This document shows, in pieces, positions 9,069 through 18,230 of a DNA stretch of 64,000 nucleotides; position 1 is the first letter of the stretch; each line of letters begins with the position of its first letter. Under the pieces are notes generated by a model. The model worked only from the letters and a program-made list of their open reading frames with translations, had not been told where the DNA came from and did not search any database. Origin of the DNA: Colwellia sp. 12G3 (lineage in GTDB: Bacteria > Pseudomonadota > Gammaproteobacteria > Enterobacterales > Alteromonadaceae); assembly GCF_002836775.1 (NCBI RefSeq), contig NZ_PJAQ01000028.1, positions 124,001-188,000 of the forward strand, in the 5' to 3' direction. A program made the translations under genes and the position numbers.

Positions 9069-9620
9069 CTACTTAATTAGGGTAAGAATCTCTTTAAATT
9101 CTTTTGCTCGGCAGTCTTTTACCAGTTCAAATAAACACATTTCTAATCCCGTTAGCTCTATGCCATTGTTATGCAGTTTTTGTATGGCTAACTCTTTATT
9201 TACCAGCGTACGTGACGAGACACAGTCAGTCACCAATTGCACCTTGAAGCCCATTGTTTTTAGGCTTAACGCTGTTTGATAAACACAGATATGTGCTTCA
9301 ATACCGCAAATAAGCCAAGTATCTATATTAGCGGCTTTAACTGCTGTTATAAATTGAGTTTCTTCACAGGCATCAAAGGTATATTTTATAATAGGCTCTT
9401 GATGACTAAGCGGTAAACTCAGTAAGGAGCTAAGCTCTTCAACCGTTGGGCCAATTTTGTCTGGGTTTTGTTCAAGCCATAATATGGGTAAATCCAGTGT
9501 TTGTGCACCTTTGATGAGCTTTTCACATTTTGCTACTAAGGCATCACTATCATGCACTAAACGAGTTAGTTGCCCTTGTATGTCAACGACAATCAGGCCA
9601 GTATTTTCTTTTTTTAACAT
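9069..9620 (-). CDS. Isochorismatase-family cysteine hydrolase
   Basis: This 183-aa cytoplasmic alpha/beta hydrolase belongs to the isochorismatase superfamily (YcaC-like branch). The triad expected for the family is visible: Asp13 in VVDIQ, Lys79 in IIKYTFDA and Cys112 in GIEAHICVYQTAL. Residues IEAH just before the Cys carry the usual non-proline cis-peptide region. The family cleaves amides, N-carbamoyl groups or vinyl ethers, and the specific substrate cannot be read from sequence. It is the last gene of the minus-strand uptake cluster, 36 bp after the hotdog thioesterase, so a role in processing the imported compound is possible. Confidence 0.88.
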   Translation of the reverse strand: MLKKENTGLIVVDIQGQLTRLVHDSDALVAKCEKLIKGAQTLDLPILWLEQNPDKIGPTVEELSSLLSLPLSHQEPIIKYTFDACEETQFITAVKAANIDTWLICGIEAHICVYQTALSLKTMGFKVQLVTDCVSSRTLVNKELAIQKLHNNGIELTGLEMCLFELVKDCRAKEFKEILTLIK

Positions 9621-9656
9621 ACAATGTCTCCTTATAAACCGCTAACCAGTGATTGA

Positions 9657-10154
9657 CTACTTAGAAGGCAACATGCTGTCGGGCATCAATACAGCGATAA
9701 CTTGCCCTTTTGAGCAGATAACATTATTAGCCGATAAGGTAATATCAACGATAATCTTACGATCTTTGACTTGGCTAAAATGACCAATTAATTCTAATTC
9801 AACACCCTGAGGTGTCGGCGCTAAGTAACTAATATTCAACGCAGCCGTTACAAATCGTAATGCAGGTAAACTGCCCATTTCGCGTTTTTGTGCGAGATAA
9901 GCCATGGCTGAGGCACTGCCCGTGCCATGACAATCAATTAACGCTGCGGTCATGCCGCCATAAACAAAACCCGGAATAGCCGTGTAAATATCAGCAGGGG
10001 TAAAGTGTGCAATAGTAGTGCTGGCTAACAAATCATGCTCATCAATATGCTGCCAGTAACTTTTTAACTGGTGCCCGTCATTATTATTTTTACCACAACC
10101 ATAACAATGGCTTAGTTCTTCAGGGTAACAGTCTTGAAAAGCGTGCTTGTTCAT
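9657..10154 (-). CDS. PaaI-like hotdog-fold thioesterase
   Basis: This 165-aa single-domain hotdog protein carries the helix motif GFVYGGMTAALIDCHGTGSA (about residues 63-82), which corresponds to the PaaI-type HGG-containing active-site segment. An N-terminal CYGCGKNN motif is common in this subgroup of 4HBT proteins. It probably hydrolyses acyl- or aryl-CoA thioesters to recover CoA from stalled intermediates. It follows the PaaK-type ligase and LIV transporter genes in the same orientation, a context that fits CoA-ester metabolism. Confidence 0.85.
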   Translation of the reverse strand: MNKHAFQDCYPEELSHCYGCGKNNNDGHQLKSYWQHIDEHDLLASTTIAHFTPADIYTAIPGFVYGGMTAALIDCHGTGSASAMAYLAQKREMGSLPALRFVTAALNISYLAPTPQGVELELIGHFSQVKDRKIIVDITLSANNVICSKGQVIAVLMPDSMLPSK

Positions 10155-10214
10155 AAAAACCTTATTTATGCTGCTACTTTAGGATAACTTCAAATTATAG
10201 AATAATGCATAGCA

Positions 10215-10257
10215 TAATTGATTAAGTAATTGATTAAGTAATTGATTAAGTAATTGA
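10215..10257. repeat. 12-bp tandem repeat
   Basis: The unit TAATTGATTAAG is present three times exactly, plus a seven-base partial copy. It lies in the gap between the PaaK-type ligase stop and the thioesterase start. It is a simple slippage repeat with no associated genes of interest. Confidence 0.9.
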
Positions 10258-10263
10258 GCTAGC

Positions 10264-11514
10264 TTAGCCAATTGCTCGTAAGTCATCAATCACTTTACCA
10301 TCATCTGCTAAAGTGCCTACGGTGACCAATTCAACCGTACCATTAAGCTTGGTGATTTTCTTCAAGCTTATGCTAACGCTATCAATTAAACCTTTCGTAT
10401 CTGCATCAGAATATTCGACGGTATCTAACTCACATTGTAAATGCATTTGGTCATTGTAATTAACTTGGGTCACTGACAAACGCATTTTAGCAATGTGTGG
10501 ATAATCTTTTCGTACTTGTTCTATTTGCTCTGCATGCACGAACATACCTTTAACTTTGGTCGTTTGATCAGCACGTCCCATCCAACCTTTTATACACATA
10601 TTTGTTCTACCACAGGCACTCACCCCTGGTTTCACCGCTGACAAATCTCCCGTAGCAAAACGAATAAGTGGATAGTCAGCATTAAAACTTGTTACAACAA
10701 CCTCACCTATTTCTCCATCGCTAACAGGCTCTAATGTGCCTGGACGAACAATTTCTACTAGTAAATCTTCCGCAATAATAAGACCTTTACCTGCAGTAGA
10801 TTCAAAAGCTATAAGACCAACATCTGCACTTGCATAGGCTTGAAGTGTATCGATACCAGCGGCGTTAAATTCAGACCTCAACGTTTCAGGTAGCGCTTCT
10901 CCGGTTACTAACGCTTTACTTATACTTGAAATGTTACGGTGATTCTCACTCGCTTTATCAAGTAATATTTTCAAGAATGAGGGGGTACCACAATAGCCTT
11001 GTGGATTTAAATTCTCAATAACATCAAGCTGCTGTTCAGTTTGCCCTGGCCCTGCAGGAATAACCACACAACCACACGCTCTAGCGCCTGAATCTAGAAT
11101 AAAACCGCCTGGTGTTAAATGATATGACAAACAATTTTGTACGACATCACCGGTTCTAAATCCAGCAGCATAAAATGCTTGCCCCATACGCCACCAATCA
11201 TCTGTGGTATTTTCGGGATCATAAATAGGTCCTGGAGATTGAAAGATTCTACCTATGTTAGCCGTTTTAGCATTTAAGCCACCTAACGGAGCGTTTTTGC
11301 TTTGTAACTGCATCAAATCAGATTTACGGGTAATGGGAAGTTGCGCTAACATTTCACGACTCGTAATTTTATCAGCATCAATATGCTCGAACGTCTTACT
11401 ATAATGCAGACATTCTTGCTTAGCGTAGCTGATAAAGTCAGGTAAACGCGCTAATAGAGATTGCTCACGTAACGTCGAATTTTGACTCTCTTTTTCGTAA
11501 AAATATTGTTTCAT
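10264..11514 (-). CDS. Phenylacetate-CoA ligase-like AMP-forming enzyme (PaaK family)
   Basis: This 416-aa adenylate-forming ligase activates a carboxylic acid to its CoA thioester. Segments typical of PaaK-like enzymes are visible: RIFQSPGPIYDPE in place of the usual P-loop-like step, YGTPSF-type GYCGTPSFLKILL, YASADVGLIAFES in the A5 region, TRFATGDLS-type LIRFATGDLSA, and the hinge MGRADQTTKVKGMFV. Length is close to PaaK (about 430). It sits downstream of livF in the LIV-type importer cluster, a pairing seen in aromatic-acid or fatty-acid uptake operons. The aromatic versus aliphatic preference is not decidable from sequence. Confidence 0.82.
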   Translation of the reverse strand: MKQYFYEKESQNSTLREQSLLARLPDFISYAKQECLHYSKTFEHIDADKITSREMLAQLPITRKSDLMQLQSKNAPLGGLNAKTANIGRIFQSPGPIYDPENTTDDWWRMGQAFYAAGFRTGDVVQNCLSYHLTPGGFILDSGARACGCVVIPAGPGQTEQQLDVIENLNPQGYCGTPSFLKILLDKASENHRNISSISKALVTGEALPETLRSEFNAAGIDTLQAYASADVGLIAFESTAGKGLIIAEDLLVEIVRPGTLEPVSDGEIGEVVVTSFNADYPLIRFATGDLSAVKPGVSACGRTNMCIKGWMGRADQTTKVKGMFVHAEQIEQVRKDYPHIAKMRLSVTQVNYNDQMHLQCELDTVEYSDADTKGLIDSVSISLKKITKLNGTVELVTVGTLADDGKVIDDLRAIG

Positions 11515-11731
11515 GATGACTCGATTATTTAGAAATATGATAATTTATAAATATGAAAACGTTAACTTTTCATTTGCTTTTTTATATCGTTTTGCTTTTA
11601 CTCATTCACGTACTTTCAGAAAGCAGTCAGTTCGTTCGATTTTTAGGAGATAGCGCGGAGCTTACGGTAGTAAGTGAGCACTTTCGACAACAAAATCGAG
11701 TGAAATGGCAATAGTCTGGAACGTAGGGGAC

Positions 11732-12553
11732 TTATAGCCAACGCTTACGTCTTTTATACGATTTTAGGTTTTTAAAGCTTTTACGCTCTTCGTTGCCGCC
11801 ACCTAAATAAAACTCTTTTACATCTTCATTGTTAAGTAATTGCTCTTGTGTGCCATCAAGTACAATTTTTCCCGACTCCATAATATAACCATAGTCTGCC
11901 GCTTTAATGGCATAGTTAGCATTTTGCTCAACTAGCAGCATGGTAATACCTTGGTCTTGATTGATTTTTTTAATAATACCGAAGACTTCTTTGACTAATA
12001 AAGGTGATAAGCCCATTGACGGTTCATCTAAACAAATCATTTTTGGACGAGCCATTAATGCTCTGCCTATGGCCAACATTTGCTGCTCACCACCAGATAA
12101 ATAACCCGCTAAACCGGTACGTTCTTTTAAACGTGGAAAATAGTTAAACACCATTTCGAGGTCTTGATTGATATAAGCATCATTACGCGTGTAAGCCCCT
12201 AGTTTTAAGTTTTCTATTGACGTCATGTCTTCGATAATACGACGACCTTCCATCACTTGGATCAGACCACTGCGGACAACGTCTTCACCATTTTTCTTAT
12301 CGATGCGTTCGCCCATAAAGGTAATGTCACCTTTAGTAACCTCGCCATATTCACTTCGCAATAAGCCTGAAATTGCTTTTAGTGTCGTTGATTTACCTGC
12401 GCCATTAGGCCCAAGTAGTGTGACAACCTCTCCTTCTGGCACGTCTAATGTTACGCCGCGAAGTACCTGAATAACTTCGTCATAAACCACTTCAATGTTG
12501 TTAACCGATAATATCGGTGAAGCCGTTTGAATTTTTACCGCCGCCTGTGACAT
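11732..12553 (-). CDS. livF: LIV-type ABC transporter ATP-binding protein LivF
   Basis: This 273-aa cytoplasmic ATPase subunit has Walker A GPNGAGKS, signature YLSGGEQQM, Walker B MICLDEPSMGLSP and the switch His region LLVEQN. The product after Walker B and the short length are LivF-like. The open frame reaches 12622, but the ATG at 12553 (MSQAAVKIQT) has GGAG six bases upstream and gives the right length. It is separated from the binding-protein gene upstream by a long hairpin. It works with LivG, LivH and LivM encoded in the same cluster. Confidence 0.92.
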   Translation of the reverse strand: MSQAAVKIQTASPILSVNNIEVVYDEVIQVLRGVTLDVPEGEVVTLLGPNGAGKSTTLKAISGLLRSEYGEVTKGDITFMGERIDKKNGEDVVRSGLIQVMEGRRIIEDMTSIENLKLGAYTRNDAYINQDLEMVFNYFPRLKERTGLAGYLSGGEQQMLAIGRALMARPKMICLDEPSMGLSPLLVKEVFGIIKKINQDQGITMLLVEQNANYAIKAADYGYIMESGKIVLDGTQEQLLNNEDVKEFYLGGGNEERKSFKNLKSYKRRKRWL

Positions 12554-12670
12554 AAATACTCCGTAGAAAAGATAACTACCCATCTGATTGTAAGCTGAAT
12601 AGTTATTCGTTAATAAAAACATACTTGCTTAACTTATGTTTACTCAAATAAATTAGGCATGATCCTCTAA

Positions 12671-12775
12671 ATATTTGGTGCTGTAGTGAAGCCGTCAAGT
12701 TGCGAGCCACCTGAACTTAGTACACTAAGTGATTGTGGCGAGCAACGAAGACAATAAAACTACAGTGCCAAATAT
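12671..12775. repeat. 105-bp imperfect hairpin between binding-protein gene and livF
   Basis: The ends ATATTTGGTGCTGTAGT and ACTACAGTGCCAAATAT pair at 15 of 17 positions. The dyad continues inward through GTTGCGAGCCAC / GTGGCGAGCAAC and closes at CTTAGTACACTAAG, centred exactly at 12723. On the transcript it would form one long stem 3' of the binding-protein gene. It could act as a processing or stability element, a partial terminator, or a mobile intergenic repeat. Confidence 0.75.
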
Positions 12776-12783
12776 GACGAGGA

Positions 12784-14043
12784 CTAGTAACCTAACCAAT
12801 CATCACGACGCTTAAGGGTAACTTCCGACACCTTTTCAATTTGAATATCACCGCCGTTGTAGTTACCTTTATAGATATTTACTTGGTTAATACCACGGTG
12901 ATCTTCATTGCTCCAATTAGCGGCTAAGCACACGCCATCAAGACCTTCAGGTACCCAGTTTTTCTTAACGTACATACCTTTTTTAACATTTTCACCGGTG
13001 ATACCACCGTTGTCTTTAGCCCATTCCATCGCTTCTTTCATGAAGTAGGTTGAACATACGCCACGCATGTAATGATGAACGCGCTCTTCTTTTCCAGACT
13101 CATCTGACATTTTTGAAATTTCATGTACCAACTTCATACCAGGTACGTCGTCATTCCAAAACGGTGTCATAGTTGGGAAGATGTAATTCTTGATGCCCTC
13201 ACCTGCCGCTTTAAATACGTTTTTATCACCACCCCAGATATTTGACATAAACTGAATATCAACACCTACGGTATTACACGATTTAACTAACGACAGTACT
13301 GAGCCACCTAAGTTACCGATATAGCCATAGTTTGAACCCGAGCTTTTAATGCTCAAACATTGCGCTTTAAAATCACCGGGTTTCATTGAAATAACTACGG
13401 GTGGTAAAACGTTAAAACCAAGCTCTTGTGCATACTCCGCACAAGCTGCTTTTGGCGCATTAGGGAAAGGATGGTTTGCACCTATATGCGTGAACTTGGG
13501 TTGTCCTTGGCTGCCTTTGCTTTTCCAATCATCTGCAGCCCATTGCACTAGACCACGACAAGCATCTGAATAAGACGCACCATAAAAGAAGTTGTAAGGT
13601 GCCGGCTTTTTAGTGTGTGGGTTTTTACCTGTTGGATCGGTTAAATGGCCAGAATACGAGGCAGAAAAAACCGGTGTTTGATCACGGGCAACAAACGAGA
13701 TTAATGCTTCAGTATCCGCGGTTCCCCAACCTTGCATAGCAACCATGTTATTACGTGACTTCCATTTTTTATAAGCGGCAATGGCTTGCGGCACTTTATA
13801 AGCATAATCAATGGTTTCAGATTCAAGCTTAGTGCCATTAATACCACCATGAGCATTGATATAAGCCAGTGAATCACGAACACCATTAGCATAGTTTTTA
13901 CCAACAAAAGCGGTAGGGCCTGACATGTCGGCTAAGTGACCAACAAAAACAGAATCTTCTGCTTGAACTTGGCTAGTAAAACTTAAAGCGATACACGTAG
14001 TAATTGAACTTAGTAATAATTTTTTACTTTTAATGTTATTCAT
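12784..14043 (-). CDS. LIV-type ABC transporter periplasmic substrate-binding protein
   Basis: This 419-aa type I periplasmic binding protein (Peripla_BP_6) has a Sec signal peptide ending near SQVQAEDS. The mature start VFVGHLADMSGPTAFVGKNYANG is typical of the amide-/aromatic-acid-binding branch and unlike the leucine-binding LivJ. The ATG at 14043 is chosen over an upstream TTG because GAGGAA lies seven bases before it. Flanking hairpins on both sides suggest that its mRNA segment is processed or stabilised separately, as needed for an abundant binding protein. Together with two CoA ligases in the cluster, the ligand is likely a carboxylic acid rather than an amino acid (inference). Confidence 0.88.
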   Translation of the reverse strand: MNNIKSKKLLLSSITTCIALSFTSQVQAEDSVFVGHLADMSGPTAFVGKNYANGVRDSLAYINAHGGINGTKLESETIDYAYKVPQAIAAYKKWKSRNNMVAMQGWGTADTEALISFVARDQTPVFSASYSGHLTDPTGKNPHTKKPAPYNFFYGASYSDACRGLVQWAADDWKSKGSQGQPKFTHIGANHPFPNAPKAACAEYAQELGFNVLPPVVISMKPGDFKAQCLSIKSSGSNYGYIGNLGGSVLSLVKSCNTVGVDIQFMSNIWGGDKNVFKAAGEGIKNYIFPTMTPFWNDDVPGMKLVHEISKMSDESGKEERVHHYMRGVCSTYFMKEAMEWAKDNGGITGENVKKGMYVKKNWVPEGLDGVCLAANWSNEDHRGINQVNIYKGNYNGGDIQIEKVSEVTLKRRDDWLGY

Positions 14044-14071
14044 TTGCACATTCCTCAACTTTTTATTTAGT

Positions 14072-14111
14072 ACCCATTTATATAAAGGACTGTTTATATA
14101 AATAATTGGGT
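14072..14111. repeat. Hairpin between livM and the binding-protein gene
   Basis: The arms ACCCATTTATATAAA (14072-14086) and TTTATATAAATAATTGGGT (14093-14111) form an AT-rich stem upstream of the binding-protein ribosome-binding site. There is no T-run typical of a terminator. It may be a processing site. Confidence 0.55.
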
Positions 14112-14212
14112 CAGCAGTATTATTTTTATGTTTATTCGTGCTCTTCTGCAGTTATTTTTCAGGTAACTGCGTTTTATTCACCATTCATTTTTCAGTGCTT
14201 AAACAAAATTAC

Positions 14213-15286
14213 CTAGTAAGCAAATGGATAGAATTTCCAATAATTTTTTATTTGTGCCCAACGATGCGCCAACCCTTCTGGCTCAAAAATTAAGAAACCG
14301 ATAATTACTAAGCCAATAGCCATTTCTTTGATGTACGCTAAACCATCAACAACCATGGGAATATTGCCCCAATCAGTCATCTTCATTACGCCAACGCCGC
14401 TTTCTAATACTTCAGGTAAAAACACCATAAAGATGACTCCCATCAAGGTACCTTTTATCGAACCTAAGCCGCCGATAATGATCATGGCTAAGAATTGAAT
14501 AGACATCATGATAGTGAAGCCTTCTGCTGATACATAACCTAAATAATGCGCATATAACGCACCACCAATGCCGGCATAAAAAGAAGATATTCCAAAAGAA
14601 AGTAGACGATATTTATTTAACTTTACGCCCATAATTTCAGCAGATAAGTAATGGTCACGTACGGCAACAAAAGCACGCCCGTCACGGCTTCTCATTAAAT
14701 TACAGCCCCAAATAAACATAAAGACGAGTGAAAATAGCGCAACATAATAAAAGCTTTGGTCGGTATCAAAAGCAAAACCAAATAAGCTTACCGGCTCAGC
14801 CATTGAACCCGATGAACCACCTGAGAACCAATCTGCCCGAGCAAAGAAATCTTCTATGATAAATTGCGATGCCAACGTCGCTATTGCTAAATATAAGCCT
14901 TTAATTCGAGCCGCTGGCGCACCAAACATCATGCCAACGCCCATGGTTAAGAAACCAGCTAAAGGTATACATAAAAATACCGGAATATTAAAACTTGTGT
15001 TTAGCCAGGCAGAGGCAAAGGCGCCAAAACCAAAGAATGCACCATGGCCTAAGGATATTTGCCCGGTGTAGCCCACTAAAATATTCAACCCTAAGGCGGC
15101 AATGCCCAAATAGGATATTTGTATTAATAAGGTAATAAAGTATCCATCAACCACTAACGGTGCAAAGCACAATGCGATGATGGTAAAAATAGTCACCCAA
15201 CGGATGGTTTTGGTTTCAAAAATTGTATTATCTTGTTTGTAGCTAGTACGGAAATCTCCGCACGGGCGCATGGTTAAACTAGACAT
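14213..15286 (-). CDS. livM: LIV-type ABC transporter permease LivM
   Basis: This 357-aa inner-membrane permease has about nine hydrophobic segments. It carries the LivM-type motifs GLNILVGYTGQISLGHGAFF and, near the C-terminus, GGLGSIKGTLMGV, the EAA-like loop contacting the ATPases. The start is supported by AGGAG upstream of the ATG at 15286. It pairs with LivH, encoded 62 bp upstream, to form the translocation path. Confidence 0.92.
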   Translation of the reverse strand: MSSLTMRPCGDFRTSYKQDNTIFETKTIRWVTIFTIIALCFAPLVVDGYFITLLIQISYLGIAALGLNILVGYTGQISLGHGAFFGFGAFASAWLNTSFNIPVFLCIPLAGFLTMGVGMMFGAPAARIKGLYLAIATLASQFIIEDFFARADWFSGGSSGSMAEPVSLFGFAFDTDQSFYYVALFSLVFMFIWGCNLMRSRDGRAFVAVRDHYLSAEIMGVKLNKYRLLSFGISSFYAGIGGALYAHYLGYVSAEGFTIMMSIQFLAMIIIGGLGSIKGTLMGVIFMVFLPEVLESGVGVMKMTDWGNIPMVVDGLAYIKEMAIGLVIIGFLIFEPEGLAHRWAQIKNYWKFYPFAY

Positions 15287-15348
15287 ATATCACTCCTATA
15301 AAATTGTTCGTTTTATTCTTATTGTTAATTAAATTTCGCTGAATCATA

Positions 15349-16242
15349 CTAAATTCGCTCAATATCTTGGGTGCCAAATAAGCCGTAAGGTTTGAACCAA
15401 AGAATAATTAACAACACATAAAAGGGTGCGATGTCGTACATATTGCCAATGTGTAAATATTGACTATCAAAAAACTCTGCGACATTTTCTAAAACACCGA
15501 TAATAATACCGCCAACAATTGCGCCAACAATGGAGTCTAATCCGCCTAATATAACGGCTGGGAATACTTTGATACCCATAATAGACAGTGAATCTGACAC
15601 GCCATTAACCATACCGATAACGATGCCTGCCGTCGCTGAAACGGTTGCAGCAATACCCCAACTCATAGCAAAAACATGTTTTACCGATATGCCTAAACTT
15701 TGCGATACTTGTTGGTCAAAAGCGGTTGCTCTCATCGCTAAGCCATGTTTAGAGTGTTTGAAAAATAGATAGAACGCGACCATGATAATTAACGCAATCA
15801 CCGTACTCATTAAGTACGCCATTTCAATATTTAATCCCATAATGCTAATCGACTGAGTATCAAACACTTGCGGGTAACTTTGTGGTGAAACACCGAATAT
15901 CCATTTCATTAATGATTGGAAGAAAATCGACAGTCCGATAGTGACCATGATTACCGAGATAATCGGCTCACCAATCATAGGACGCAGTACTATCATTTGC
16001 AGTAGCACACCAAAGCCTGCCATGAATAAAAGTGATAATAAAAATCCTAGAAAGAATGGCAATTCTAAGTAAATCAATGATGCCCAACATACCCAAGCAC
16101 CAATCAGTAAAAACTCACCTTGAGCGAAGTTAACAATTTGCGTTGATTTATAAACCAACACAAAACACATACCAATAACACCATATAACAAGCCAACAAT
16201 AAGACCATTGATGATTAATTGAGTTAAGAGTTCAAAATTCAT
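15349..16242 (-). CDS. livH: LIV-type ABC transporter permease LivH
   Basis: This 297-aa inner-membrane permease begins MNFELLTQLIINGLIVGLLY and contains VNFAQGEFLLIGAW and AVILGGLDSIVGAIVGG, both diagnostic of LivH. Its ATG overlaps the stop of the upstream ligase (ATGA), so translation is probably coupled. It forms a heterodimer with LivM. Confidence 0.92.
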   Translation of the reverse strand: MNFELLTQLIINGLIVGLLYGVIGMCFVLVYKSTQIVNFAQGEFLLIGAWVCWASLIYLELPFFLGFLLSLLFMAGFGVLLQMIVLRPMIGEPIISVIMVTIGLSIFFQSLMKWIFGVSPQSYPQVFDTQSISIMGLNIEMAYLMSTVIALIIMVAFYLFFKHSKHGLAMRATAFDQQVSQSLGISVKHVFAMSWGIAATVSATAGIVIGMVNGVSDSLSIMGIKVFPAVILGGLDSIVGAIVGGIIIGVLENVAEFFDSQYLHIGNMYDIAPFYVLLIILWFKPYGLFGTQDIERI

Positions 16243-18230
16243 GATGCTTTCCTCTCGTTTTGTCTGTTTATGGATGAAACAGCACTACCCTCATTTTCAC
16301 TATCACAGTTACTTTCAATAACCGTAGCGACCTTAAGTTGTGTTTGAATACGTGAGCTACCACCATCTTGGAAGGTGATCACCGTATCGATATCAACCAT
16401 TGTTTTGTTGTCATAAATAGACTCAATAATATCGCCGTATTTGTCAGCAATAACGGTACGTCGTACTTTACGGGTACGCGTTAATTCACCGTCATCGGCA
16501 TCGAGTTCTTTATAAAGCAAAATAAATTTATTGATTTTTTGTGCATCAGGTAAAGTTGAGTTAACCTTTTCAACTTCTTCAGTAAGCTTTTGATAAACTT
16601 CAGGTAACGCGGAAAGACTAGTGTAGTTAGTAAAACCGTAACCTTGTTGCTCTGCCCATTTAGAAACAATGGAGAAACGGATACAAATAATGGCACTTAA
16701 ATAAGGTTTGTCTTTACCTAAAATAACGGCTTCACCAATAAATGATGAGAATTTCAGCTTGTTCTCAATATATTGCGGTGAGTACTGCGCGCCATTACTG
16801 GTTTTAGCTAAATCTTTAATTCGGTCAATAATCACTAAGTGACCCGATGGTTTGAAATAACCGGCATCACCGGTATGCATCCAGCCATCAATCACATCTT
16901 CATCATAGGCTTTTTGGTTATCTAGATAACCAGTAAACATACCAACCGTTCTAGCAATAACTTCACCTACGCCAGCTTTATCAGTATTAATGACTTTTAC
17001 TTCAGCGGTATCAAAAGCAACACCAACACTGTCGTAATCAACATCATTTTCATTGTGCACTGTGTAAGCACCACATAGCTCAGTTTGACCATAAAGCTGA
17101 CGTAGCGGTACACCGATGGTTTGGAAGAATCTAAAGGTGTCAGGTCCCATAGCCGCACCACCTGTTGCCGCTGATTTCAAATAGGTGAAACCTAATCTAT
17201 CTTTTAAGGCATTCATCAGTAAGAAATCGGCAAACCATGACCTTTTACCCATCGTTTGTGCTTTATCAGACAGTGCAAAGGCAAAGTCGAATAACTTTTG
17301 TTTCAATGGTGTTGAGTCCATCATCCGGGATTTAACATCGGCTAAAATACCTTCCCAAACACGGGGGGCAAGTAAAACAAAACTGGGGCCAATTTCACGT
17401 AAATCTGCCATCAATGTTTCTTGCCCTTCAACAAAATTGACTATTTGACGAGAAATTAAGGCTTGGCCGACCGCATAGACTTGTTCCATGATCCACGGCA
17501 GTGGCAAAACAGATACATAGTTATCGCCCGGCTGGCGAGGATCAGCACGTAGATAAGAACTACAGTGCTTAACAAAATTACCGCCCGCTAAAAAGGCTAT
17601 TTTAGGTTTAGAGGTTGTGCCTGACGTAGTACAGTAAATCGCGGTTTCATCAGCATTGGTCGCATCAACATAGGAGTCGTATAAGTCAGGCGACATTTTA
17701 TCTATCTCTTGTCCCTGCTTATATATCTCTTCAATAGAGATCAGTCGCTTATCATCATATTTGCGCATACCACGGGGATCGCAATAAACAATAATTTTCA
17801 CATCACTAATTTCATCGCCTAACTCAAGTAATTTGTCACACTGCTCTTCATCTTCCGCGATAACGACTGTGGCATTACTTTTATTCAATAAGTAAACAAC
17901 TTCTTCGTGCAAGGAATCTTGGAAAATACCAATAGAGTAACAACCCATTGCATGAGCAGATACTTCACCCCAAACCCATTCAGGTCTGTTATCACCTAAT
18001 AAGGCGATAGCCTCTTTAGGATTAACCCCTAACTTTATTAGCGCGAGAGATAACCACTTAACGCGATTATTATAATCTTGCCAGGAAAACTCATTCCAAA
18101 TACCAAACTCTTTTTCGCGCATGGCAATGTCATTTGGCCAGTTTTTAGCGTTGTGTCTTAATATTTTAGGAAAAGTATCTAACTCCCCCATTTCAAAATC
18201 TGTGTTATTCGTTGGTAATTGCGTAGACAT
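16239..18230 (-). CDS. Long-chain-type acyl-CoA synthetase (AMP-forming) in LIV operon
   Basis: This 663-aa FAA1-like adenylate-forming enzyme has the P-loop-like YCTTSGTTSKPK (about residues 203-214), LYGQTELCGAY (A5), the GWMHTGDAGYF motif (A7) and IIDRIKDLAKTSNGAQYSP (A8 hinge). It converts a carboxylic acid, ATP and CoA to acyl-CoA. It is embedded between livG and livH with one-base and four-base overlaps. Activation is therefore probably coupled to import (vectorial acylation), which is inference from the gene order. The C-terminal 30 residues are polar and variable. Confidence 0.9.
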   Translation of the reverse strand: MSTQLPTNNTDFEMGELDTFPKILRHNAKNWPNDIAMREKEFGIWNEFSWQDYNNRVKWLSLALIKLGVNPKEAIALLGDNRPEWVWGEVSAHAMGCYSIGIFQDSLHEEVVYLLNKSNATVVIAEDEEQCDKLLELGDEISDVKIIVYCDPRGMRKYDDKRLISIEEIYKQGQEIDKMSPDLYDSYVDATNADETAIYCTTSGTTSKPKIAFLAGGNFVKHCSSYLRADPRQPGDNYVSVLPLPWIMEQVYAVGQALISRQIVNFVEGQETLMADLREIGPSFVLLAPRVWEGILADVKSRMMDSTPLKQKLFDFAFALSDKAQTMGKRSWFADFLLMNALKDRLGFTYLKSAATGGAAMGPDTFRFFQTIGVPLRQLYGQTELCGAYTVHNENDVDYDSVGVAFDTAEVKVINTDKAGVGEVIARTVGMFTGYLDNQKAYDEDVIDGWMHTGDAGYFKPSGHLVIIDRIKDLAKTSNGAQYSPQYIENKLKFSSFIGEAVILGKDKPYLSAIICIRFSIVSKWAEQQGYGFTNYTSLSALPEVYQKLTEEVEKVNSTLPDAQKINKFILLYKELDADDGELTRTRKVRRTVIADKYGDIIESIYDNKTMVDIDTVITFQDGGSSRIQTQLKVATVIESNCDSENEGSAVSSINRQNERKAS

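Noticed and set aside
10215-10257. Tandem repeats as a possible CRISPR
   Set aside because: Units are 12 bp and contiguous with no spacers, and no cas genes are near.
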